Assembly: GCA_003646045.1 (NCBI GenBank)
Contig: QNDV01000131.1
Coordinates: 1 to 6,554, forward strand
Length of the DNA: 6,554 bases
Direction: 5' to 3'
DNA from: a bacterium
Lineage (GTDB): Bacteria > Krumholzibacteriota > Krumholzibacteria > LZORAL124-64-63
Below the pieces are notes generated by a model that was not told where the DNA came from, ran no database searches, and saw only the letters and a program-made list of their open reading frames with translations. The translations under genes were made by a program, and so were the position numbers. Shown here piece by piece: positions 1-6,073 of this stretch; the stretch's first letter is position 1, and every line of letters begins with the position of its first letter.

Positions 1-1325
1 ATGAGTTTCCCGCCGCGGAACAACAGGTTGCCGAGCTCGAGACGAGTTTTGCCGACGATCCCTGGACGCGGGCCGCCCGGGAGGTACTTACTTCCCCCGT
101 GGCAAGCGGTTTCCGCCGCCGTCCCGCTGTCGGTGGTCTGGTCAACCCGGACCTCATAGGTCTGCTGGCCTCCCTGACCGGGCGCTATGCGGTGCTGGGC
201 AATGCCTGCGTTGATGCCTCCCTGCTGGCACTCGAAGCCGCACGTACCGAGACCGGTCGCGACTTCGCCCTGCAGATCGAGGACACCGGCGGTGACCCGG
301 TGACAGCTGCCCTGGCCGCCCGCCGCCTCTGCGCCGAGGACGGCAGCGTGGCCCTGATGGGGGCGGTAGCGAGTTCACCCACGGTGGCAGCGGCCCTCGT
401 GGCCACCGAGTGGGGCGTGCCCCTGGTTTCCCCGACGGCCACCAACGATCGGGTCTGGGAATTGGGCCATGGCGTATTCCAGACCAACCTGACGGACGAC
501 TATGAGATCCGCTTGTTGTCACGTCTGGTGACGCGCATCCTGTTGAAACAGAGGTGCGCCATTCTGCGGCCCAAGACCCCCGAGGGAGAGCGGCAGGCCC
601 TGGTCTTCACCAACGAGATCGAGGCCCAGGGCGGCGAGATCGTCTGTGAAGCGGTCTTTGACCCGCGTACAACCGATTTTCGTCCGGCGATTCTCCAGGC
701 GCGCGAGTCGCGGCCCGAGGTCGTATTTGTCCCTGTCTCCCGGGATCAGATGGCGCTGGTGGGGCCGCAGTTGGACTTCTATCGGCTGGGTGCTCTCACT
801 CTGGGCCTGAGCAATCTGGATGATACCCGGCTACTCGAGCGTACGGGCACCGTGCTGGAGGGTGTGGTTTTTCCCAATGATCTGGTTCTGTTTCCCACCG
901 CCTGGACCGCCGAGTTCCAGGCCGCCTGGGATCAGGAACAGTACCCCACCGAGGCTACCGACCTGGCGCTCAAATTCTACCAGGGTACGCGCATGCTGTT
1001 GGATACCCTGGCCTCCAGCGGGGCGGCGAACCGAGCCCAGTTGACAAGGGCCCTGCAGGGACGGTTGGCGTCCCGGGACCTGGAAACCGAGGGCCCCGAG
1101 TCATTCGCCGCCGCGGTGCAGATCGTGCGCGCTGGTAACATAGTGGATTTCCCCCTGGAGATCTTCACCGAGTCCTGGGCCCTGACCGAGGGGATGCGGG
1201 CGGACAGCCTGGCAGCGGTGGTGGATTCACTCGGTGTCGGAATCCCCCCGGGAGGCCTGGAGCCGGAAGACTATCCGGAGCCAGACAATTCGCCGGATAA
1301 CGGGGATGTCAGCGTTCCGGAGTAA
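1..1325 (+). CDS. Periplasmic-binding-fold protein (Peripla_BP_6 / LpoA-like), 5'-partial
   Basis: The frame is open from position 3 to the TAA at 1323-1325 (440 codons visible), so the gene begins before the window. The GTG at 99 is an internal Val (residue 33), not a convincing start. Residues 1-30 (E-F-P-A-A-E-Q-Q-V-A-E-L-E...) look helical and could end a TPR-like N-terminal region. Residues 50-285 read as a type 1 periplasmic binding fold: a first strand and loop LIGLLASLTGRYAVLG at 51-66, the ligand-side segment QIEDTGGDP at 91-99, VALMGAVASSPT at 116-127, GVPLVSPTATND at 138-149, and a second lobe from about 184 (CAILRPKTPEGE). The tail (418-440) is acidic and Pro-rich, probably disordered. 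Known family roles are branched-chain amino acid ABC binding proteins and, when fused to TPRs, LpoA-type activators of penicillin-binding proteins. The neighbouring cell-wall amidase makes the second attractive, but this is inference. No transporter permease or ATPase gene is in the window. Confidence 0.8.
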   Translation, partial: EFPAAEQQVAELETSFADDPWTRAAREVLTSPVASGFRRRPAVGGLVNPDLIGLLASLTGRYAVLGNACVDASLLALEAARTETGRDFALQIEDTGGDPVTAALAARRLCAEDGSVALMGAVASSPTVAAALVATEWGVPLVSPTATNDRVWELGHGVFQTNLTDDYEIRLLSRLVTRILLKQRCAILRPKTPEGERQALVFTNEIEAQGGEIVCEAVFDPRTTDFRPAILQARESRPEVVFVPVSRDQMALVGPQLDFYRLGALTLGLSNLDDTRLLERTGTVLEGVVFPNDLVLFPTAWTAEFQAAWDQEQYPTEATDLALKFYQGTRMLLDTLASSGAANRAQLTRALQGRLASRDLETEGPESFAAAVQIVRAGNIVDFPLEIFTESWALTEGMRADSLAAVVDSLGVGIPPGGLEPEDYPEPDNSPDNGDVSVPE

Positions 1326-2034
1326 AATAGGGACTGCGGAAATTCCAGGTCATCTCGATCCAGCGCCCCGCACCCGGATCCACACGCCAGCCAAACTTCC
1401 AATCGGCCAGGGCGTCGAGTACCGCGTCGCCGTAGGCGGCCGAGCCGTTGGTGGCCAGCACCATGCGTTCCTTCACCAGACCATCGATACCGACGAAGAT
1501 GGCTGCCCTCACGAAGATGATCGGGGTTCGTCTCTCTGATTCCGACACCTCCAAGGGGTAGGTGGGGCGTTCTTCCCGCAGGATGTACCAGTCCGGGTTG
1601 GACTGCATGGGCAGGGCCAGTTCGACGCGCTCGGACTCTTCCAGCTCGGCCGGTTCCACCACCGGCACGGGCTGGGAATCCTCGGAGATGGATTCCACCG
1701 GAACGGGTACGGTCTCATCCGCCATGTCAGACAGATCCTCCGGCTCGACCTCGATCTCAGCCGGTGGCGGCGGCCGCTGAAGGGACTGGGGCAGTTGACG
1801 CATATCGTCCTGGCCGTCCTCGATGGAGACCTCGGGCATGATGCGTATCTCGTCGTTGGCACCGTAGAACTCGAAGTGTTTCTTGACGGTTTCCTCGTCA
1901 GGCCCCAGCAGAACCAGCAACACCAGACCGGCCACGGCCACCGCTGCCGCGGCCAACAGGCGCCGGCCACCACCGCGACGAAAGGTCGCCTGGGACCGGG
2001 TAGTGAAACGGTGTTCCTGCTGTGGTTTGGTCAT
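1309..2034 (-). CDS. TonB-family protein (energy-transducer-like)
   Basis: A 241-residue protein with TonB layout: a basic cytoplasmic N-terminus (1-24, ending in GGGRR), one transmembrane segment at about 25-43 (LLAAAAVAVAGLVLLVLLG), a Pro/Glu-rich periplasmic linker at about 65-145 (PPPPAEIEVEPEDL, PVPVVEPAEL), and a C-terminal TonB_C-like domain at about 155-238. That domain holds the 'YP' at 159-160, a strand FVRAAIFVGIDGLVKERMV, and the helix DAVLDALADWKFGW before the last strand. TonB proteins link inner-membrane proton force, through ExbB/ExbD, to outer-membrane receptors. The membrane helix has no His, unlike E. coli TonB (His20). The short FEFYGANDE and IRIMPEVS stretches after the helix resemble FCB-group TonB-like proteins. 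Its ATG overlaps the amidase stop (ATGA), with no near Shine-Dalgarno, so it is probably translated by coupling. No exbB/exbD is seen here. The fold call is fairly safe; the transport role is inferred. Confidence 0.8.
   Translation of the reverse strand: MTKPQQEHRFTTRSQATFRRGGGRRLLAAAAVAVAGLVLLVLLGPDEETVKKHFEFYGANDEIRIMPEVSIEDGQDDMRQLPQSLQRPPPPAEIEVEPEDLSDMADETVPVPVESISEDSQPVPVVEPAELEESERVELALPMQSNPDWYILREERPTYPLEVSESERRTPIIFVRAAIFVGIDGLVKERMVLATNGSAAYGDAVLDALADWKFGWRVDPGAGRWIEMTWNFRSPYFTPER
2031..2034 (-). promoter_or_regulatory. ATGA stop/start overlap, amidase to tonB-like gene
   Basis: The ATG of the tonB-like gene (2034-2032) overlaps the TGA of the amidase gene (2033-2031). The only purine-rich run upstream (GGGAGGGG) is about 30 bases away, too far for normal initiation, so ribosomes finishing the amidase probably reinitiate here. 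This places the two genes in one operon. Confidence 0.75.
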
Positions 2035-4385
2035 GGTGTCGGTATGGACCGGCCCGGGTCCCCTCCCGCAAAAATCAACTCGCCACGCGGACGATGGCCG
2101 TCGGTACGGATGAGCCAGAGTTGCCAGGACTCGCCGGCGTGGATCTCAAGAGTGTGAAGCGGCCCCTGCGCCGGTAGACCCGGTTCGTGCCATGAAGCTA
2201 GGGTGTCGGCAGTTCCCACGCCATCGAACACCATGGGATACCATGGCAATTCGCCGTCCCAGAAGGCCCAGCCGATCTCGGAGGCGGAAGGTGTATGGGG
2301 CAGGTTTGCCAGCAGGGCGTGGAGATCGAGGGCGGGCAGCATGTCGGGTGCGGCGAGGCTGCGGGCCAGGCCCAGCAGCAGGGCGCGGGCTTCGGCGGCC
2401 TGCCAGGATCGTGTCTCGAGACGCCGTTCGTCGTCCAGCGTGGTCGCATGGGGCAGACGGATCTCCAGGGCCGGGCAGGCCGTATGTCGCAGGAGGTAGT
2501 TCCAGGACAAGGCGACGGTGGTGGAATCGTTGAGCAGCGTCGTCAGGGATGCGGCCGTGAAGTGGGCCCAGGGCTCGCCGCGATGACTGCCGGGGTGGTG
2601 CAGGATACGGGCAGGGATGTCGCTACTGCCGCGCCCGATGGTAAGGAAGAGGTCAGCTCCGACCCGTTGGGACAGGGCTACTTTAGCCATGGGGTCGGGT
2701 GTCGTCGGTGCGTTCGTGGTCAGGATGGCGCGGGCGCCGGCAGCGGTGAGCAGGCGTACCAGTTCCCGGGCCGTACCCCGGTTGACGCTGGCGCCCGTCA
2801 CCCCAGTGGGTCCGGTGCCGTCGGGGTCGGAGTTCCCGCCCGCCGGGTCGACGACTACCGTCAGTCCCTCCAGGACAGGTACCACGGGATCGGTGTAGGC
2901 CGGGTGCGCATCCGGCAGGCGGGCCAGAACGGGACGGCGGCCGGGAGCGCTCCACCAGGCACGGGTCGTGGACATGGGCACTGCGGTACGGCCGGCCGGT
3001 GGCGGCGAATTGAATACGTCGCCGGTCCGTGCCCGCCAGCCACCGGTGGGCGGCGGGTCGGCCACTTCCTGCCAGTACCACGGGGCCGGCAGCACATCGG
3101 CGGACCAGAGGACGGTGACATCAGGTACGCCGGCATGGGCCGGCACAAAGATCGGTGTCTTGTCCGGGGCGGGATCCAGCAGAAAATCCGCCGCTAAACC
3201 GGGCTCCACCGTGATACGACGTCCATCGTCCCAGACAAGATATCCCCGAGGCAGGGGCTCGGCGCCGGGAGTACGCCATGACACCAGGGCTGCCCCCGCC
3301 TCGTCGCTGACGACTTTCACGTCCAGGCGGCGACCCGATGCCGGCAGCAGCAGCGTATGAGCCACGGGCAGGGCCCGCCCGGCGAGATTGCTGCCACGAA
3401 CCTCGATCCGTAGTGGAGCGCCATCACTCAACGGAGGTGCCTGCCAGTGTAGTGCGCCACCGTTGACATCCAGGTCTGCCGCCACCTCATGACCCGCCGC
3501 TGTTACCCGGAACGAGGCTGCGTCCGGACCGGGCGCTGCCGGAGTACCAGCCCGGGAGGCCACGAAGGTCCAGGACAGGGTGGTTCCGGTGGGGCCCACC
3601 ACGACAGTCTCGGGCTGGGCCGCCGCCCACACGGGATCCCCGCCGGCAAAGTACTCGAGCAGGCCCAGGAAATAGGCTTCCGCTTCCAGCTGCCGCGCCC
3701 GCGCCAGGGTCAGGCGTTCCGCCACCCCGGGGTGGGAGATCATGGCCGGTTCGCCCAGCACCGCCGGTACCGGGCTGTTTCTCAGCACATGGAAGTTGCC
3801 TGGCAGCAGGCGGGCCGGTCTGATATCCAGGTTCACCGCCAGATGTCGGTGGATGGCCCGGGCCAGATCCAGGCTGGCGCCGTCGTCACCCAGGGGATAA
3901 TAGGTCTGGGTTTCGTTCAGCAGGGGATTGCGGGCTGCGTTGCTGTTGTGGTGAAGTGAAAGAAACACTTCCGGTTTTAGTGAGTCTGCCATGGAAACCC
4001 TGAAGGAGAGGTCGGCAGCCAGGGTGGAGTCGGTGCCGGCCAGGAAATCCGTATCCGCCGTCCGTGTCATGTACACTTCGGCCCCGGCCCATTCCAGCAG
4101 TCCACGCAGATGCAGGGCCACGCCCAGATTGATCTCCGCTTCGGTGAGGCCATTGTCCGCCCGGGCTCCCGCGTAGAATCCGCCGTGTCCGGGATCCAGC
4201 AGGATGCGACGGCCGACCAGGGGTCTGAAATCGTCGGGGGAGATGCTTTCGCGCAGGGCCTCGTAGCCGACGGGGGCCCCGGTTTGGGGCGGGGGGGGGG
4301 CGGCGCAGCCGGCACCCAGCAGGACGGCCACCAGTAACAGGGGCGGCAGGCGGTGATGGTGTGAGTTTTCGAGGCTACGCGGCAT
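2031..4385 (-). CDS. Lipoprotein N-acetylmuramoyl-L-alanine amidase with a second, degenerate amidase domain
   Basis: A 784-residue protein that should cleave the amide bond between MurNAc and L-Ala of peptidoglycan, from a lipid-anchored position in the periplasm. The start at 4385 is chosen because AGGAAGGA lies 6 bases upstream and a lipoprotein signal follows at once (residues 1-27, ending LLGAGC, Cys27); the frame stays open upstream to 4550 without such signals. Residues 28-57 are a Pro-rich tether. Residues 59-247 are an Amidase_3 domain with complete active-site motifs: DPGHGG (His67), LTEAEINL (Glu82), SLHHNS (His145) and the catalytic Glu in VLGEPAMISH (Glu212). Residues 250-450 look like one or two beta-sandwich (Ig/FnIII-like) domains. 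Residues 505-680 repeat the amidase fold but lack the zinc ligands. Residues 690-784 are a Trp-rich tail of unknown role. It is the first gene of an operon with the tonB-like gene. The length far exceeds simple AmiC-type enzymes. Family call is firm; the inner and outer domain limits are estimates. Confidence 0.9.
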   Translation of the reverse strand: MPRSLENSHHHRLPPLLLVAVLLGAGCAAPPPPQTGAPVGYEALRESISPDDFRPLVGRRILLDPGHGGFYAGARADNGLTEAEINLGVALHLRGLLEWAGAEVYMTRTADTDFLAGTDSTLAADLSFRVSMADSLKPEVFLSLHHNSNAARNPLLNETQTYYPLGDDGASLDLARAIHRHLAVNLDIRPARLLPGNFHVLRNSPVPAVLGEPAMISHPGVAERLTLARARQLEAEAYFLGLLEYFAGGDPVWAAAQPETVVVGPTGTTLSWTFVASRAGTPAAPGPDAASFRVTAAGHEVAADLDVNGGALHWQAPPLSDGAPLRIEVRGSNLAGRALPVAHTLLLPASGRRLDVKVVSDEAGAALVSWRTPGAEPLPRGYLVWDDGRRITVEPGLAADFLLDPAPDKTPIFVPAHAGVPDVTVLWSADVLPAPWYWQEVADPPPTGGWRARTGDVFNSPPPAGRTAVPMSTTRAWWSAPGRRPVLARLPDAHPAYTDPVVPVLEGLTVVVDPAGGNSDPDGTGPTGVTGASVNRGTARELVRLLTAAGARAILTTNAPTTPDPMAKVALSQRVGADLFLTIGRGSSDIPARILHHPGSHRGEPWAHFTAASLTTLLNDSTTVALSWNYLLRHTACPALEIRLPHATTLDDERRLETRSWQAAEARALLLGLARSLAAPDMLPALDLHALLANLPHTPSASEIGWAFWDGELPWYPMVFDGVGTADTLASWHEPGLPAQGPLHTLEIHAGESWQLWLIRTDGHRPRGELIFAGGDPGRSIPTP
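2346..2873 (-). other. Degenerate second amidase-like domain (residues ~505-680)
   Basis: Aligned by eye with the first domain, the same landmarks recur in the same order. DPGHGG becomes DPAGGN (His67 to Gly516), NGLTEAEIN becomes TGVTGASVN (Glu82 to Gly531), and FLSLHHNS becomes FLTIGRGS (His145 to Gly584). The helix after the second motif is kept (LLEWAGAEVYMTR against LLTAAGARAILTT). The region around the catalytic Glu is also kept (VLRNSPVPAVLGEP against LLRHTACPALEI, Glu641). All three zinc ligands are therefore lost, so hydrolysis is not expected. A binding or regulatory role is inference. Confidence 0.72.
3645..4211 (-). other. Catalytic Amidase_3 domain (residues ~59-247)
   Basis: This part of the lipoprotein amidase carries the full zinc-hydrolase set. 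His67 (in DPGHGG), Glu82 (in LTEAEINL) and His145 (in SLHHNS) match the three zinc ligands of the family, and Glu212 (in GEPAMISH) matches the catalytic glutamate. About 190 residues is a normal length for the domain, so it should be active if the reading frame upstream is intact. Confidence 0.88.
4291..4300 (-). repeat. Homopolymeric C10 tract in the amidase coding strand
   Basis: Ten consecutive G on the plus strand, thus ten C in the amidase message, followed by one G and four more C. It encodes the Ala-Pro-rich stretch just after the lipobox Cys (residues 29-32). Loss of one C would shift into a frame that stops at 4067. Gain of one C would shift into a frame that stops at 3886. Either would remove the catalytic Glu and everything after it. 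Such runs are slippage-prone and also a common site of sequencing error. Confidence 0.85.
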
Positions 4386-4624
4386 GGTCCATCCTTCCTG
4401 TTTACCGGAGATTCTAACCCAGGTCCGCCTCCAGCGAAACCGTGATCCCGCAGGTGACTCGACCGGCAACTCCCACGGCCGGTTCAGCCTTTGGCGTCTG
4501 GACATCCCGGGTGGGTTCTGATACCTTGGGCGCCTCGAGATCAAGCCCATGCTGAGGGCCCAGTGGACCGCCGTGGCGGCCGGTTTTTCATCCCTTCCCA
4601 GCCCTTATCGGGCCCGTCGGACAT
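4386..4624. other. Divergent intergenic region between the amidase and selA operons
   Basis: These 239 bases separate two genes read away from each other, so promoters for both should lie here. I find no pair of strong -35/-10 boxes, no sigma-54 site, no tRNA and no clear operator. There is an inverted repeat ACCGGC (4462-4467) / GCCGGT (4478-4483) with a 10-base spacer, and a small GC hairpin CCGCC/GGCGG (4568-4579) before TTTTT at 4584-4588; neither is convincing as a regulatory element. Confidence 0.5.
4392..4399 (-). promoter_or_regulatory. Ribosome binding site of the amidase gene
   Basis: On the minus strand the sequence AGGAAGGA ends 6 bases before the ATG at 4385-4383. It decides the start, since an in-frame ATG at 4550 would otherwise give a 55-residue, Arg-rich extension with no signal peptide. 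Confidence 0.7.
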
Positions 4625-6073
4625 ATGAACGATGCCCAGTCCCGCTTACGGGAGATTCCCCAGGTCAGTGCCCTCCTCGAGGATCAGCGGCTGTGTGCCC
4701 TCCTCGCGGGGCGCCGACGCTTCTGGCTACTGGGGGTCATCCAGAAAGAGTTGGCCGGATTGAGGGTCAGGCTGCCACGGGAGACGGGAGCCATTCGCGA
4801 CCGCGGGCAATTGTTGAATGAAGTCGTGGAAGCTGTTGAAGCCGAATATGATGAGATGATCGCACCTGCCTGGACGAGGGTGCTCAATGCCACCGGTGTG
4901 GTGGTTCATACCAACCTGGGCCGGTCCAATCTGCCAGCGGTGGCCGCCGAGGCTGTCCGGGCGGTGGCCCAGGGCAACAGCGACCTGGAATTCGACCTGG
5001 CAGCCGGCTCACGGGGCCATCGTGGCCGCCGGGTGGAAGCCAAGGCGGCGGTCCTGACCGGGGCCGAGGATGCCCTGGTGGTAAACAACAACGCCGCGGC
5101 CCTCTGGCTGGCGGTGCGCCATCTGGCCAGCGGTGGCCGGGTGATCATATCCCGGGGTGAGGTTGTCGCCATCGGGGGTTCGTTTCGCATTCACGAGATC
5201 CTGGCCGAAACGGGTTGCGAACTGGTGGAGGTGGGGACGACCAACCGCACCACCTGCGACGATTACGCGGCGGCCATGATTCCCGGTGCGGTGTTGCTCA
5301 AGGTGCATCGCAGCAATTTCGAAATGACCGGTTTCATAGCCGAGACGACCCTGTCGGAGCTGGTGGCGCTGGCCCGGGAAACCGATGGCAGGGTGATCTA
5401 CGATGCGGGTAGCGGTGCCCTGTATCCCATGGCCGATCTGGGTCTGCCCGGTGGCGAGACGGAACTGCACCAGGACGTGGCCGTGGGCTGTGATCTGGTG
5501 ACCTGCTCGGGAGACAAACTGCTTGGTGGTTGCCAGGCAGGGATCATCATGGGGTCCGCGGCCACCATTGCCGCGCTGCGGAAGCACCCCATGCGCCGGG
5601 CATTCCGTGTGGACAAGATGACCCTGGCCGCCCTGGATGCGGTACTGGGGCTCTACCTGGAAGCCGAGGACCTGCCTGCGATACCGACTCTGCGGATGTT
5701 GGCGGCGACCACGGCCGAACTTGAGGAACGCGCCGGCATCCTGCTGCGTGAACTGGAACCACTGGCGCCCGCCGGCTGGCGGGGAGCGGTGGTGCCGGCG
5801 GAAGGCAGTGTGGGCGGGGGCGCCTTCAGCTCGGCGCGTATAGCGTCTCGACTCGTATTGTGGACGGCGCCCAAGGTCGAACTGGAAAAGTGCCACCGTC
5901 TATTGCGGACGGGTGATCCCGCCCTGGTGGGACGCATGGGCCAGGACGGACTCGGCGTCGACCTGAGGACCTTGAGTGCGGAGGAACTGCCCCTGGTCGT
6001 TACCACCTTTCAGCGGGCCTGGAATCTGCTGACAACCGGTGACCAGCAGCTCGGAGGGAGCGAAACACGATGA
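4625..6073 (+). CDS. selA: L-seryl-tRNA(Sec) selenium transferase (selenocysteine synthase)
   Basis: A 482-residue PLP enzyme that converts Ser-tRNA(Sec) to Sec-tRNA(Sec) using selenophosphate, in the cytoplasm; bacterial SelA is a large ring-shaped homo-oligomer. The length is close to the family norm (E. coli about 463). Visible landmarks: an N-terminal tRNA-binding region (1-70, with IPQVSALLED at 11-20), NATGVVVHTNLGRS at 88-101, NNNAAA at 154-159, the serine-site stretch VGTTNRT at 203-209, DAGSG at 260-264, the PLP lysine Lys298 in CSGDKLLGG, then HPMRRAFRVDKMTLAAL at 321-337, and a C-terminal domain to 470. The residue after DKLLGG is Cys303 where Pro is usual. The ATG at 4625 fits the N-terminus of known SelA although the Shine-Dalgarno is poor. 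The stop overlaps the next start (ATGA). Its presence implies selB, selC and selD elsewhere. Identification is very sure. Confidence 0.97.
   Translation: MNDAQSRLREIPQVSALLEDQRLCALLAGRRRFWLLGVIQKELAGLRVRLPRETGAIRDRGQLLNEVVEAVEAEYDEMIAPAWTRVLNATGVVVHTNLGRSNLPAVAAEAVRAVAQGNSDLEFDLAAGSRGHRGRRVEAKAAVLTGAEDALVVNNNAAALWLAVRHLASGGRVIISRGEVVAIGGSFRIHEILAETGCELVEVGTTNRTTCDDYAAAMIPGAVLLKVHRSNFEMTGFIAETTLSELVALARETDGRVIYDAGSGALYPMADLGLPGGETELHQDVAVGCDLVTCSGDKLLGGCQAGIIMGSAATIAALRKHPMRRAFRVDKMTLAALDAVLGLYLEAEDLPAIPTLRMLAATTAELEERAGILLRELEPLAPAGWRGAVVPAEGSVGGGAFSSARIASRLVLWTAPKVELEKCHRLLRTGDPALVGRMGQDGLGVDLRTLSAEELPLVVTTFQRAWNLLTTGDQQLGGSETR
6053..6060 (+). promoter_or_regulatory. Ribosome binding site for the gene after selA
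   Basis: GGAGGGAG lies inside the 3' end of selA, 9 to 12 bases before the ATG at 6070. Together with the ATGA overlap (6070-6073) it supports that start and translational coupling to selA. Confidence 0.65.

Noticed and set aside
1..174. ATG at position 1 opening a short frame-1 ORF
   Set aside because: It ends at a TAG near 172, is Pro/Arg-rich, and overlaps the binding-protein frame that continues for 440 codons.
2295..3197. Long open frame on the plus strand across the amidase (300 codons)
   Set aside because: It is antisense to the amidase domains and its Gly/Gln/Arg-rich translation has no recognisable motif. It is a shadow of the real gene.
4518..4544. Possible minus-strand promoter TTGATC ... 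TATCAG for the amidase operon
   Set aside because: Each box matches only 4 of 6 consensus bases and the spacer is 15, short of the usual 17. Such matches are expected by chance.
4386..4550. A 55-codon upstream extension of the amidase frame from an ATG at 4550
   Set aside because: The added residues are Arg-rich and without domain character, and would bury the lipoprotein signal. The ATG at 4385 has a strong Shine-Dalgarno and an immediate signal peptide.
4568..4588. GC hairpin followed by TTTTT before selA, as a terminator
   Set aside because: The stem is only 4-5 bp and four bases separate it from the T run. No plus-strand gene lies just upstream to be terminated.
5009..5896. Long open frame on the minus strand across selA (295 codons)
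   Set aside because: It lies wholly inside the certain selA gene, and its translation (rich in Gln, His, Arg, Gly) resembles no family. It is a GC-rich shadow.
6071..6073. TGA at the end of selA read as selenocysteine
   Set aside because: The frame beyond the TGA has no family resemblance and closes at a TAG after about 30 codons, and a proper gene starts at the overlapping ATG in another frame.
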